64,000 bases of DNA from Podocnemis expansa (taxonomy: Eukaryota > Chordata > Testudines > Podocnemididae). This document shows positions 22,791-33,769 of the stretch, one piece after another (within the stretch, counting starts at the first letter, position 1; every line of letters begins with the position of its first letter). Location: the NCBI GenBank assembly GCA_007922195.1, contig ML681971.1, positions 17,161,066 to 17,225,065 on the forward strand. The letters are read 5' to 3'. Under the pieces are notes generated by a model. It saw only the letters and a program-made list of their open reading frames with translations. It was not told where the DNA came from and ran no database searches. The position numbers were made by a program, and so were the translations under genes.

Positions 22791-23269
22791 AGGGGTGGCC
22801 AAACCTATGGAACTCAAGAGCCACACAAGTTCATAATTAAACCTTCGAGAGCCGCACTGAGGCATATAGCCATGTTTTACCAACTGCACAATTACTAAAT
22901 TTAAAATTCATTGCATGCTTTAATTTTATTGTAAAAAAGAGGGCAAATATTGATCCTACTAATGTCAGATTCTAATAATTACTTAAGGTTACCATGAAAA
23001 CTACGCCTACCTGTACAATGAAAACGTAGCTTCTCCCTGCTGTCCCGAACATGCCACGGCTTCTCCCCCACCCGACCATGCAGTGCTTCTCCGCACCATC
23101 GCTCAGTCCCTGACCATGCCTCTGCTTTCCCACTGCCTCTGACCATGCCACGCTTCTCAAAACCATCGCTGACTGTGTTGCGCTTCTCTGTGCTGTGCTC
23201 TTCTGTGAGCCTCACTTTTTCTTTGAAGAGCCGCATGAGACTTGCGAGCCACAGTTTGGCCACGCTTGG
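22791..23269. mobile_element. hAT/Charlie-like DNA transposon, non-autonomous
   Basis: The left end AGGGGTGGCCAAACC and the reverse complement of the right end (CCAAGCGTGGCCAAACT) pair. Subterminal GAGCCACA and GAGCCGCA blocks are also inverted. The flanks CCTAGACT (22783-22790) and CCTAGACA (23270-23277) are an 8-bp duplication with one mismatch. The interior holds imperfect GACCATGCC..CTTCTC repeats. No transposase is encoded. Confidence 0.85.
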
Positions 23270-23499
23270 CCTAGACATTCATCCTGGCACACTCAAACCC
23301 AGCTGCTTATCCAGGTGTCACATAATGTCCATCTATAACCCCAGCTGTTCACGCTAAATCCAGATGTCTGCACAGAGGTGCAGTGCGGCATGTGCGGCAC
23401 AGCCTAATCTGCAGCAAGGTGTTTATTGGGATGCAGCTGCTGTCTTAGGCAGCCGTCCAACTCTAGAAGTCCACCCAACTATTAACTCCACCTCCAGCG

Positions 23500-24040
23500 G
23501 TTCTCCCTGATGCAGATGTGCCCCTTGGCTCCCGCCCAATCGCCAGAGGGGAAGGTGGCCACGCCCACAAGACTCAAACCACGCCGGCCCGGCCGTCAAT
23601 CCGTTGAGACTGACCAATCAGCCTCCGCGACACAAAGCGGCTCCGGCGCGGAGCGTGGCCAATCAGGGCGTGTTTGTGATTTCCATGGCAGCGGCGGCGG
23701 CGGGCTGGGCTCGGGCGGGAGGCGGCGGCGGCGGCGGCCGGTCGCTCGCTCGGCGATGGTGGCGGCCGGGACTGGGCGAGGGAGGAGGCGGCAGCAGCCG
23801 GAGCCGCGACCAGCCGCCTCCCTCCCTCCTCTCGCGGCGCAGGTGAGGAGCTGACCCGGCGGGGGCGCCCCGGTTGCCCCCCATCCAGCCCTCTGGAAAG
23901 CCCCCGGCCCTGCCATGTCTCCCATCGCAGCCTGCCGAGCCCTGCCGGCCTCTCCTGCGGCCCCGGCCCTGCCCCTGGCAGCTCCAGCCCCCTGCCGGTG
24001 TGCTACAGGCAGGCAGAGAGCCCAGCCCCGCTCACACATG
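23500..24040 (+). promoter_or_regulatory. TPST1: CpG-island promoter, probably of TPST1
   Basis: A GC- and CpG-rich block in an AT-rich neighbourhood. Three forward CCAAT boxes lie at 23536-23540, 23614-23618 and 23659-23663, with CACGCCCAC and GGGCGTG Sp/KLF-type sites between and around them and no TATA box. Dense CGG/GCG repeats at 23690-23760 suggest the transcription start area. A splice donor follows at 23843. Assignment to TPST1 rests on strand, distance and the absence of any other gene; transcript data would decide. Confidence 0.7.
23690..23842 (+). other. TPST1: probable TPST1 non-coding first exon
   Basis: The block ends in GGCGCAG followed by the donor GTGAGG at 23843. It would splice to the acceptor at 39963/39964 across a 16.1-kb intron. 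TPST1 genes generally have non-coding 5' exons ahead of the main coding exon. The 5' boundary is a guess within the CCAAT-proximal GC-rich zone. GGCGATGGTGGCG contains an ATG but opens only a short frame. Confidence 0.5.
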
Positions 24041-24090
24041 GATGTAGCGCATGAGCTTTCCTGGCAGAAAACCCCACTTCGTCAGGCGCT
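24041..24090 (-). repeat. single arm of the retrozyme-like family, best-preserved core
   Basis: Read on the minus strand: CUGACGA, extra A, a GUGGGGUUUUCUGCCAG hairpin, GAAA, GCUC. Both catalytic boxes match the hammerhead consensus. The flanks AGCGC and GCGCU can pair as stem I, leaving AU unpaired after the predicted cleavage C. The hairpin has G-G mismatches at its two ends. It sits 200 bp inside TPST1 intron 1, antisense to the gene. Confidence 0.6.
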
Positions 24091-24109
24091 GTGAAGGTGG
24101 GGGATGCAC

Positions 24110-25640
24110 AGAGGAGTGGGGGGAAACAGAGGCAGGGCTCAGCTCCCACAGGGCCAGGAGCCCTGCTGCTGGCTCCCTTCCTCTGCCAGCTTTGGGGCGC
24201 CTACCTGGGTGGGCGCAGTGTGGAAACTTGGGTGGTGGTGGGACTGGGCTCTCAGGAAAGGTTGCTCTTCACCCTTGGAAGAAAATGTTATATAACCCTC
24301 TATTAGTTGCCAAGCAGAGCAGTTTCCTAGCAGGAAAAGTTTTAGTAATTTAGGATTGTTCCTCCAAAGGAGTAGTGGCCCTGAGTAGGGCTCCATTGTA
24401 TAACTCTGAGGACCACTGTGTGCAAATATTGCAGCGTAAATGATGAAATAAGCTTTCTGGAAGTTGGTGGTGATATGTAGTGGGAGTGCTCTGTTATATT
24501 TTGTAGGCACATAACCTGGCAGGGATGCGTTTTCTTTTGTTTGCTAGCTTTGGGGGTAATAAAGCTGTGTGAATTTCATCATGCAATCAGTGTGCACAGT
24601 CTAGAGAGGTACAACTTATTGTACTACTTCTTCTGACCTTGCTGAAAAGGGCTTTTCAACTTTAAAGCCTTTTCTTTCCTTCCATAACAGCTGGGAATGT
24701 CCAAGAGAAACTGCTTCTAGTATTAGCTGCTCAAAGGCAAAGGACTTTCTAAGAGGATTTGGCCTCCTAATGGCTGAGTGTTTGTTTTTGTAGAACTAGT
24801 TTCCTTCCTTTAATCTGAATTTTATATGGGATATTGATACAGGCAGAGAATAGAATTCAGGGGTGCAGCTTTTCAAAGCTGTCAGAAATGTAATGGGAGA
24901 GAAGATGGAAGGTAATGTTTAACAACTTGGTCATCTGGAGAATCAAGTCAATGACAGGAGCTTTAGGCGTATGTTATGGAGCCAACATTGTCAACTAGCA
25001 ATGTTATAAGATCGCTCCTAAAATTACAGTTCCTAAACAGAGCAGCAATTTGTTTTTCTGTTTATTAGAACAGAAATCATGTTTCCATGTCATTCTAACT
25101 TTGAATTTAACCTCTATGACTATACATAAGCATAGCATATTGTTATGAAGTGTTTCAGTAACCTGTATATCACAAGTCCTGTTAGTTCAATGCTAATACA
25201 GCAGGGAATTCAGGAACATGGTACCAACTAATAGTGAAAAATACTCTAAAAATAAATTGATTTGTTTTCATGAGGGGCTTGTGCGTGTGGTTTTAATCTA
25301 CAGAACAGATGTGACTTATTCTAATCAAGAAAAAATTGCTGTAAAAATTGATTTAACATGATGCTAAAGTGCATGGCTCTTTCAGACTGTTTGGTCAAGG
25401 TTGTCAGTTAAGCCGTTTGGTAGGAAGACTCATCTAATATTGATTTGTGGGCATTACTGCACTGTTTGAAGTTGGTATAAATGTATGCATTAGCGATGCA
25501 AAAGGTAACTTGTATATAGCCGTTTAATAACCTTCTGCAGTATTGCAGTTACGTGGGCATAAGTTGGTATTGTATCACAAATTATTTGTTGTATGTAGCA
25601 CCGTAGAAATGGCCTAGTTACATTTTCCTGTGTCTGTAGG
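24110..25640. other. TPST1 intron 1, no element recognised
   Basis: No exon or repeat could be supported. Open frames are short and unconserved in appearance. Confidence 0.4.
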
Positions 25641-25652
25641 ATAAATGTACAG

Positions 25653-25830
25653 CAGTGGTTTTCAAACCATGGGTCAGGACCCTCTACTGGGTCACAAACC
25701 CTCAGGTACTGCATTGTGGTGCCCCCTATTGCAACTGCTGAAAGCCTGGAATGCATTGCTCAAATTGTCGTGACCATAAAAGATTTTTTTTTTCAACTGG
25801 GTCCTGAGGAAGAATGTTTACAAACCACTG
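25653..25830. mobile_element. hAT MITE, 178 bp
   Basis: Termini CAGTGGTTTTCAAACC and (reverse complement) CAGTGGTTTGTAAAC pair. The flanks ATGTACAG (25645-25652) and AAGTACAT (25831-25838) are a decayed 8-bp duplication (6 of 8). It is typical of short Charlie-type hAT derivatives. Confidence 0.75.
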
Positions 25831-25949
25831 AAGTACATTATTAAATGCAGCCCTTTATGAAATAGATTAATAAACTTCTTCAGGGGAGTGGAATTGCTGA
25901 ATCTTAATTTCTTGAGTAGTGTATTGTAGTGGAGTTGTGCGGCTGAGAG

Positions 25950-26010
25950 CTTTGTAAAAAAAAACCCAAAACAAAACCAAAAAAACCCCCAAAAAACAAA
26001 AAACCAGCAG
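25950..26010 (+). repeat. A/C-rich low-complexity tract
   Basis: Runs of A interrupted by CCC and CAAAAC. It gives an artificial Phe/Trp-rich frame on the minus strand. Confidence 0.8.
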
Positions 26011-26500
26011 TTGCTAATAGGCATGTTGCAGGTTTGCTGTTGGACCAAAGATAATACATGGAGTGTAATACTGACAGGAGTGTGTATGTAGGTGTTACAC
26101 ACTTTCTATAAACATTAAATCTATATACATTTTTTCATTAGACGTAGGCAGCAGTTTTTATGTGGCAAGATGCATGCATCTTACATGCCAGGAAAAGTTA
26201 TCAGGTAGTAGATCTGGATGTTGTGGAAGTGTTTAGGCCTGTTCTTGAGACAACCCAATACGTATAGCAATATGTAGTGTGTATCATTATAGCAGAGACT
26301 TACATAATGCTTAGTTAATTCTAATTTATAATGTGAACTGTGATTCAGTTAATTTAATTCTTGTCTTAAATGTAGTGGTTAAATTGTCTTGCTTTATTAC
26401 AGATGAGAAGGGCAAATACACCTCTTTCTAAAAAAAACTTCCCACACAAAATACAAAAAGAAAAACCAGTCCAACTTTCTGCCCCACTGTAGAGCAATCT

Positions 26501-29500
26501 TATAGAATCATAGGGTTCGAAGGGACCTCATGAGGTCATCTAGTCCAACTCCCTGTGAAAAAGCAGGACTGCTCTCACTAAATCATCTCAGCCAGGGTTT
26601 TGTCTAACAGAGCCTTAAATAACTCCAAAGATGGAAATTCCACCACCTCCCTAGGTAGCCCATTCCAATGCTTCACCACCCTCCTAGTAAGAAAATTTTT
26701 CCTAATATCCAACCTCAACCTCCTCAGCTGTAACTTGAAACCATTGCTCCTTGTTCTATCCTCTGTTACTACTGAGAACAGCCGAGCTCCATCCTCCTTG
26801 GAGCATCCTTTCAGGTAGTTGAAGGTGGCTATCAAATCCCCTCTCAGTCTTCTCTTCTGCAGGATAAATAAGCCTAGTTCCTTCAGTCTCTCTTGGTAAG
26901 TCTTGTGATCTAGCCCCTTGATCATTTTTGTTGCCCTCCACTGGACTCTTTCTAATTTGTCCATGTCCTTTTTGTAGTGGGGTGCCCAAAACTGGACACA
27001 GTATTCCAGATGCGGCCTCACCAGTGCCAAATAGAGGGGAATAATCACATCCCTCAGCCTGTTAGCAACACTTCTGCTGATGCAGCCCAGTATTGCCATT
27101 GGCCTTTTTGGGAACAAGAGCACACTGCTGACTCATATCCAGCTTCCCATCCACCATGACCCCCAGGTCCTTTTCTACACTGCTGTTACTTAGCTGATGG
27201 CACCCCAGCCTGCAGCAGTGCCTGGGGTTTTTCTGCCCCAAGTGCAGGACTTTGCACTTGTCCTTGTTGAACCTCATGACATTTCTTTTGGTCCCCTGCT
27301 CCAAATTTGTCTAGGTCTCCCTGAATCCTGTCCCTGCCTTCCAGCATGTCTGCCGTTCCCCCCAGCTTTGTGTCATCCGCAAACTTATTCAGTGTGCAGT
27401 CTATTCCATCATCCAGATCATTAATGAAAATGTTGAACAGAACCGGCCCCAATTAGTTGCCAATTAGACATGGAGCCATTGGTTTCTACTTGCTGAAACC
27501 GTTGATCTAGCCAGTTTTCCATCCACCTTACAGTCCGTGTATCCCACTCATACTTCCTTAACTTGCCGATGAGAATGCTGTGGGAAACCGTATCAAAAGC
27601 CTTGCCAAAGTTGAGGTCTATCACATCAACAGCTCTTCACGTATCCACAAATCCAGTCATCTGATTATAGAAGGCAATGAGGTTGGTCAAGCACGATTTA
27701 GACTTGGTGAATCCATGCTGACTGTTTTCCTCCAAGTGTTTCAGGATGGATTCTTTGAGACTCTGCTCCATAATTATTCCAGGGATTGAGGTGAGACTGA
27801 CAGGTCTGTAATTCCCTGAATCCTCCTTTTTCCCTTTCTTGAAGATAGGTACTATATTTGCTTTTTTCCAGTCCTCCGGCACCTCCATTGTTTGCCACGA
27901 GTTTTCAGAGATAATGGCCAGCGGTTCTGCTATCTCATCGGCCAACTCTCAGCACCCTTGGATGCAGTTCATCTGTCCCCATGGACTTGTGCACATCCAA
28001 CTTCTTTAAGTTGTCCCTAACCTGACCATCCGTCACCAATGGCTTCTCTTTTTCTTTCTAGTCTGCTGTACCCAGTGTACCCAGTGCTGGCCCTCCCTGT
28101 GAAGAGTGAAGTAAAAAAAGCATTGAGCACTTCAGTTTTTCCTGCATCCTCCATCACAATGATACTTGCCCCATTCAGTAAGGGACCTACATCATCCCTG
28201 ATCCTTTTCTTGTTGCCAGCGTACATGTAGAACCACTTCCTGTTATCCTTCACATCCCTTGCTAGCTGCAACTCCAATTGTCCTTTGGCCTTTCTGATTT
28301 TATCCCTGCAATCCCTAACAGTATCTTCATATGCCTCCCTAGTTCTCTGTCCAAGCTTGCACTTTCTGTAAGCTTCCTTTTTATGTTTCAGCTCACCGCA
28401 GAGTTCTCTGCTAAGCCATGCTGGGCACCTTCCACATTTGCTATTCTTTCTGCACATTGGAATGGTATCTTCCTGTGCCCTTAGCAGGGTTTCTTTAAAA
28501 TGCAGCCAGCTCTCTTGCATGTCTTTCCCCTTCAGGTCAGCCTCCCAAGGGATCCTGCCCATCAGCTCCCTAAGGGAGCCAAAATCTGCTTTTCTGAAGT
28601 CCAGAGTCTGTGTTTTGCTTCTTTCCTTTTTTTCCCATTAGTCAGCATCTTGAACTCTACCATCTCATGGTCGCTGTTGCCCAGGTTGCCATTCAGTTCT
28701 ACTTCCCTGATAAAATCATCTCTATTTGTGACCAGCCTGTCAAGGTGCAAGGCACCTAGCTGGTTCCTCCAGCATTTGTATCAGGAAGTTGTCCTCAGTA
28801 TTCTCCAGAAACTTCCTGGATTGCTGTGCACCGCTGTATTGGCCTCCCAGTAGATGTCAGGATAATTGAAGTCCCCCATGAGAACCAGGACCTGTGATAC
28901 AGAAACTTCTGCCAGTTGTCCACAGAATGCCTCATTCACCTCCTTCTTCTGGTCTGGTGGTTTATAGCAGACACCCACCATGAGATCCCCCTCATTGCCC
29001 TCTTCTCTAAACTTAACCCACAAACTTTCAACTGACTCATTTCCACTTTTCATAGTGGAGCCCTGCACAGTCATACAGCTCTTTTACATATAGTGCTACT
29101 CCTCCCCCTCTTCTTCCGTGCCTGTCCTTCCTGAACAATTTATACTCATCCATGGCAGAGCTCCAGTTATGCAAGCTATCCCACCATGTTTCTGTTATTC
29201 CAATTACATCATAGTTCCCTGTCTGCGCCAGTACTACCAATTCTTCCTGCTTGTTTCCCATGCTCCTCGCGTTTGTGTACAGGCACCTAAAATACCAGGC
29301 CAATTGCCTTACTTTTCCCTGTCGATTCTCAGTTCTGTTACATCTACCTCCTTGCATTTTCTCCCAGTGTTGTCCTTCCCCACTCGCCTCAGGTATTAGA
29401 GCTTCATTAGGACACCTAAGACAATTATTTGACACCCCCCCTCCCCCAAGTTCCAACTACCCTCCCTATTATCCCTGGTGTTACAGTCCCGGCATCCCCC

Positions 29501-30135
29501 AAGTTCCATCCCTTCCCGCAGGTCTCCCACACTGTGACTTAACTGTGGGCTTTGGTCACCTTCCCCCTTCAAACCTACTTTAAAGCCCTCCTCACCAGAG
29601 CTGTAACTAGCAGTTTTTGCGCCTGGGGCAAGCAACCCCAGACGTGCCCCTCCCCCCAGCAGGGAATCCATCCTGGGGATGGATCCGAATCCCTGCAGCC
29701 TACCAGTGGCAGCAGGAGCATCTGGATCTGTTCCCAGCTACCACTGGAGGTGCTGGGAACGTCCCACCACTGCTGGCAGGCCATGAGGGGATGGATTCGG
29801 ATCAGGATCTGGCAGCGGTGGTGAGCCCCAGCAGAAGCCCTAGGCACGGAATGCTACAGGGTGAAGGGGACAGATCTGGCCCCCCACGGCGTCTGGGAAT
29901 GGGTCCGGATCCATCCCCAGCTGCTGTGGGAAGCCTGACCCATCCCCTCCGCCCTCTAAGATTCAGCGCTTGGGGCTTTGCCCTGTTCACTCTGGCCTAG
30001 TTATGGCCCTGCTCTTCACTACGTTAGCCAGTGTGCATCCGAATATGCTCTTCCCCTTCCTCGATAAGTGGAGTCCATCTCTGCCTAGCAGTCCTTCTTC
30101 CTGGAACAGCACCCCCTGGTCAAGGTTTGGTGCCC
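26501..30135 (-). mobile_element. CR1 LINE, degraded, 5'-truncated, with nested hAT
   Basis: The 3' end is at 26501 (ATAGAATCATAGGGTTCGAAGG on the + strand). Minus-strand ORF2 fragments cover the endonuclease (CLYTNARSMGNKQEELV, VIGITETWWDS, LVLMGDFNYPDIYW), the reverse transcriptase ([34 protein letters not shown] with the FADD box intact near 27370) and the C-terminal region ([15 protein letters not shown]). Frameshifts are numerous. The 5' part ends inside the ORF1 esterase region. A 416-bp hAT is inserted at 29596-30011. Confidence 0.9.
29596..30011. mobile_element. hAT MITE nested in CR1
   Basis: Termini CAGAGCTGTAACTAG and (reverse complement) CAGGGCCATAACTAG. The flanks CTCCTCAC (29588-29595) and CTCTTCAC (30012-30019) are an 8-bp duplication with one mismatch, and the CR1 sequence resumes exactly afterwards (compare 53048-53075). 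The insertion postdates the CR1 copy. Confidence 0.88.
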
Positions 30136-30149
30136 TGTATGATACTTGC

Positions 30150-30380
30150 ATAGTTGAATGGAGAAATCAGCCAGGATTAATTCTTCACTCATATTATTTA
30201 GGAACATAAAATGTGGGTAAGGATGGTTATCCCAGTGTTGTTACAAAATGTAGGTTATTAACCTGGAGGATATGTAGGGTTGGTGGCTGGGAGATATTTT
30301 TGATTACAAACTTAAGAAACAAGGAGAGTAGCTCACTTTATTCTTAACACATTATAGACTTTAAAGTGCCTGTAGCACAT
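30150..30380. other. intron 1 sequence, nothing recognised
   Basis: AT-rich; no element or exon supported. Confidence 0.4.
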
Positions 30381-30383
30381 GAT

Positions 30384-30782
30384 GGCTATGTCTACATTGC
30401 CCTGCAACTTCTAAAAAACTTTTTTCAGGACAAGTATTTTGAAATCATGATCTCGAGAGAACTTTTTTTTTTTTTTTTCCTTTCCAAAAAATGCTATTTC
30501 GGGACAGCAGTCCGGGGACTGCTTGTTGTTCTGAAATACCGCGGCTTTTTTTCTTTCAAAAAAAGTCTACACCGGACTTTTCTTTTTCGGAGAAAAGCAA
30601 GACAATGATGAGATAGGGAGGCTTTTTTGAAAAAAAGCCTTTGCCTTGTCCAGGGATGGCTTTTTTTTTTTTTTTTTTTTTTNNNNNNNNNNNNNNNNNN
30701 NNNNNNNNNNNNNNNNNNNNNNNNNNNNNNNNNNNNNNNNNNNNNNNNNNNNNNNNNNNNNNNNNNNNNNNNNNNNNNNNNN

Positions 30783-30820
<38 letters not shown>

Positions 30821-31010
30821 CGGGGGTGGCCGTCCTGTGTAGACTTCCTTTTTGGGGGGGAGGGGGAAAAAAGCCACGGTATTTCGGGACAATGGACTGT
30901 TGTCTCGAAATAGCATTTTTGAAAAAAATCTTTTTCGAGATAAGTATTTAGAAATACTTATCTTGAAGAAACTTTTTTCGGGATAAATGCAGAGCAGTGT
31001 AGATGTGCCT
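30384..31010. mobile_element. foldback MITE containing an assembly gap
   Basis: The left arm GGCTATGTCTACATTGCCCTGC with AAAAAACTTTTTTC and GACAAGTATTTTGAAAT pairs with the reverse complement of the right arm (GGCACATCTACACTGC, CGAAAAAAGTTTC, GATAAGTATTTCTAAAT). TGAT flanks both ends. The centre, 30683-30782, is 100 N bounded by about 22 T on the left and about 36 C on the right. Confidence 0.65.
30683..30782. other. assembly gap (100 N)
   Basis: Exactly 100 unknown bases, a conventional placeholder length. The flanking homopolymers (poly-T, poly-C) suggest sequencing or assembly failure within a hairpin rather than real structure. Frames running through it are meaningless. Confidence 0.97.
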
Positions 31011-31539
31011 GATACGTGCATCTTTCACAGCCCCTCAAATATCTGATTTATTGTGGGGAAGATCATGTGTAAAGAGCCAGATTCCATTAAATGTGTGTCC
31101 GAGTGTCGTCTGAGATATTGAAACCTTAAATTCAGCAATGATGTAAATTAGCAGTGGAAAATTTTAATTCAGGTTTTCCTAGCTAGCAGTTTCTCACACA
31201 GCTTCAATAAATTTAAGAAGAGTTTGTCTTAAGAGTGTAGATTTGGGGCTTGCATATCTTTTTCTCTATATTTTAAAAAATTAGGCAATTAGAACAATGG
31301 ACAAAGTAAGTGATGGAAAGAGGCCATCGCCCATTTGGGGGCGAAGGAAAAATTAGATCGTTTCCCCATTAGGAAGGTATGCTGAAGGTTAAAGTGCCTG
31401 CTATGTAGTAGTCCTTTATGTAAACCAAATGAAAAAGGAGAGACTGTAAAATGATGAAGACAATCATAGAGCTTGGAGAGATTGTCTGTCTGTGTATGGC
31501 CTGCAAGGCTGAGGATAACATTAGATGTCAGGATCTCCA

Positions 31540-31700
31540 TAGTTCCAGTTCTGGTTCTGCAGTTGATTTAGGCAACTTGTGTCATTTTGCTGCTTCTGTT
31601 ACCTAGCCTATAAAACAGGGATAATACATACCGTACTTCTCATGACACTACTGTGATAAAGATGATATTTGTATAGTGCTTTGAACAAGTGTAGTGTTAC
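31540..31700 (+). repeat. MIR-type SINE fragment
   Basis: TTCTGGTTCTGCAGTTGATT, AGGCAACTTGTGTCATTTTGC, CTATAAAACAGGGATAATA and TTTGTATAGTGCTTTGAA follow MIR order from core to 3' end. Confidence 0.6.
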
Positions 31701-31744
31701 TGAAATACTAACTTTTTTTTTTAGTCAATGGGAAAGGTGCTTTT

Positions 31745-32065
31745 CATAAGAATATCAGAATGGCCATACTGGGTTGGACCGATGGCCAGCCTGTCTAGCC
31801 CAACCTCCTGTCGTCCAACAGTGGTCAATGCTAGGTGCTTCAGGGAGAAAGAACAGAACAGGTAATCATGAATAGATCCATCCTGTCCCCGTTCCCAACT
31901 GCTGGCAAACAGCAATCCTTGTCCATCCTGGGTAACAGCCATTGATAAATCTGTCCTCCATGAACTTATCTAGTTCTCTTTTGAACCTTGTCATAGTCTT
32001 GGCTTTGACAAGGCTGGCTCTGCATTGTGTGAAAAAATACTTGCTTTTGATTGTTTTAATGATCT
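31745..32065 (-). mobile_element. CR1-related LINE 3' fragment, second lineage
   Basis: CATAAGAATATCAGAATGGCC, TACTGGGTTGGACC, GGTCAATGCTAGGTGCTTCAG, AGAACAGGTAATCATGA and CCATTGATAAATCTGTCCTCC parallel 57690-57890 block by block. The other copy runs on into CR1-like RT sequence, so both are 3' ends of a CR1 lineage ending in TTCTTATG. Confidence 0.7.
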
Positions 32066-32089
32066 CTGCGGGCTCAGTTTGTTTTGTTC

Positions 32090-32228
32090 TTTGTTTTATT
32101 GGCCTTGCAATTAATGTTGAGTTTGTTGTGTACATCTTGTGCAGGTTTTATATATGTTTTATTTCATTATATGTTTTTCATGTAAACAATGAAAATAAAA
32201 TTTAATAGTAATAAAAAAAAAAAAAACC
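32090..32228 (+). repeat. A-tailed 3' end of unidentified retro-copy
   Basis: An AT-rich stretch with AAAATAAAATTTAATAGT followed by about 13 A at 32213-32226. A poly(A) signal just before an A-tail suggests a retroposed transcript end. The source is not recognised. Confidence 0.3.
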
Positions 32229-32229
32229 C

Positions 32230-33120
32230 ACCACCAGCTGAACCATAGTTTTCTACATAATGCTTAGACACTATTGAATTCCAAGCTGTAGAAGCTTTCA
32301 GTTAGTTGCTGGTTGTCAACTTATTTAAAATGTTGTAAGTGGTAACAATTATATGCACATAACAGACCATGTGTGTGGTTGAAACAAAATAGTTTCATAT
32401 TAGTGGTATTTGTCTTAAATTCAGATTTTGTTACCAAGGTAACTTTACTGGGTACCTTAATTTGTATCACTTCAGTTTAGTGAATAATTGACAACTCACC
32501 AAGTCTTTTGTCAGTTCATTGTGATATTAATCTGGGTTTCCAGTTAGAATAAAAATTATGCAGGGAGTTTTGAATTTCAAGATTTTCTTCATAGGCTGCT
32601 ATTGTTTGAGGTCGTTCCTGTGAAACATGCACTATGGAATGTTAAGGAGGAAAATGAGAAACCCTATCGAAATCATCACCGTGTAGCTGGCTGCAAGATC
32701 CCTTAGATTGAGCAGAGTGAGTTTATGAATGACTTTTTCTTTTCTCTACACAAATTATCACCACTTTGTTTTTTTTAATTTATGTGCTGTAATTTGTGGG
32801 GTAGAGATGAAGAATTAGCTGATGGTATCTGGTGTCCATCTCTGTTGTCCCTTGTATGCTTTTTAACTGACAACAACCTGACATACTGAAGTCCTGTTTT
32901 CTTTACAGCACTTGCAGCAACAATGCAAGCGGCTCACTAGTTTACAACCCTACCTAGGGGTTTGATGGTAGTGAAAAATTAACTACTTGTGGATATTCTG
33001 TAAGGTTTGAGGCCTTGTTTTTTTTGTCTAAGCTGAGGCCTTGGTCTTGTGCTAAGCATTAGCATCCATATTAGTAGTCAGCAGACATAAACTAAAAGGA
33101 ACATGTAGTCACATATTCAT
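32230..33120. other. intron 1 sequence, nothing recognised
   Basis: No supported element or exon. Confidence 0.4.
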
Positions 33121-33138
33121 AGTCTTGAAATTACTGAA

Positions 33139-33337
33139 AAAACAACAAGGAGTTGTGTGGCACTTCAAGACTAACAGATTTATTTTTTGCATGAGCTTTT
33201 GTGGGAGAAGATCCCTCTTCCTCAGATCTTCTCCCACGAAAGCTCATGCAAAAAATAAATCTGTTAGTCTTAAAGTGACACACAACTCCTTGTTGTTTTT
33301 TCACTGGACTAGACTAACATGGCTATCCCTTTTAAAA
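33139..33337 (+). mobile_element. retrozyme-like foldback element, copy 4
   Basis: Flanked by an exact 14-bp duplication TTGAAATTACTGAA (33125-33138 and 33338-33351). The left arm on the minus strand reads CUGAGGA, hairpin, AAAA, GCUC, AUGC. The right arm on the + strand keeps CCCAC, GAAA, GCUC, AUGC but has lost its CUGA box through a shortened centre. It ends TGGACTAGACTAACATGGCT. Confidence 0.82.
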
Positions 33338-33769
33338 TTGAAATTACTGAACAATGTAATACAGGGTTGTTAAGAAGGTGCTGCTTCCTTAATAGTAGCT
33401 ACTACCACCAAACAAAGAAACCAGATCTTCAGATGTTTATCAGAAACTTCAATAGCTTTCTGTCTGGAAAGGAGTCACTTCTCATCAGTTGTGGTAGTAA
33501 AATCTACGTGTCTGTTATTTTATCTTTACGATACACTTCTCTGTTGTTTCTCTGACTTATTTCCATCCAGTTCTTTGGTCGTTTTTCTGTCAGTTGCATA
33601 ACTAACTGCATTATTTACATCAATTCATGTGGTAGGATTATAATTGGTTAAAGAACTGTTTCTTAATAGGCTAGGATCAGTGTTTTGTAGTACTTTAGTT
33701 TAAAATAATTTGGTTAAGGTATAACTAAGCAGGACTCAAGTTTCAATATAAAATCCAAGGTCCAAAAGG

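Noticed and set aside
1..23500. Search for a neighbouring host gene (CRCP lies next to TPST1 in mammals)
   Set aside because: No exon with a recognisable protein segment and splice signals could be identified in this interval.
23510..24039. Open frames of 114 and 147 codons in the CpG island
   Set aside because: CpG-island composition explains them on both strands, and the + strand frame runs across the probable splice donor.
30494..31021. A 175-codon frame on the minus strand
   Set aside because: It runs through 100 unknown bases and homopolymers, so it has no meaning.
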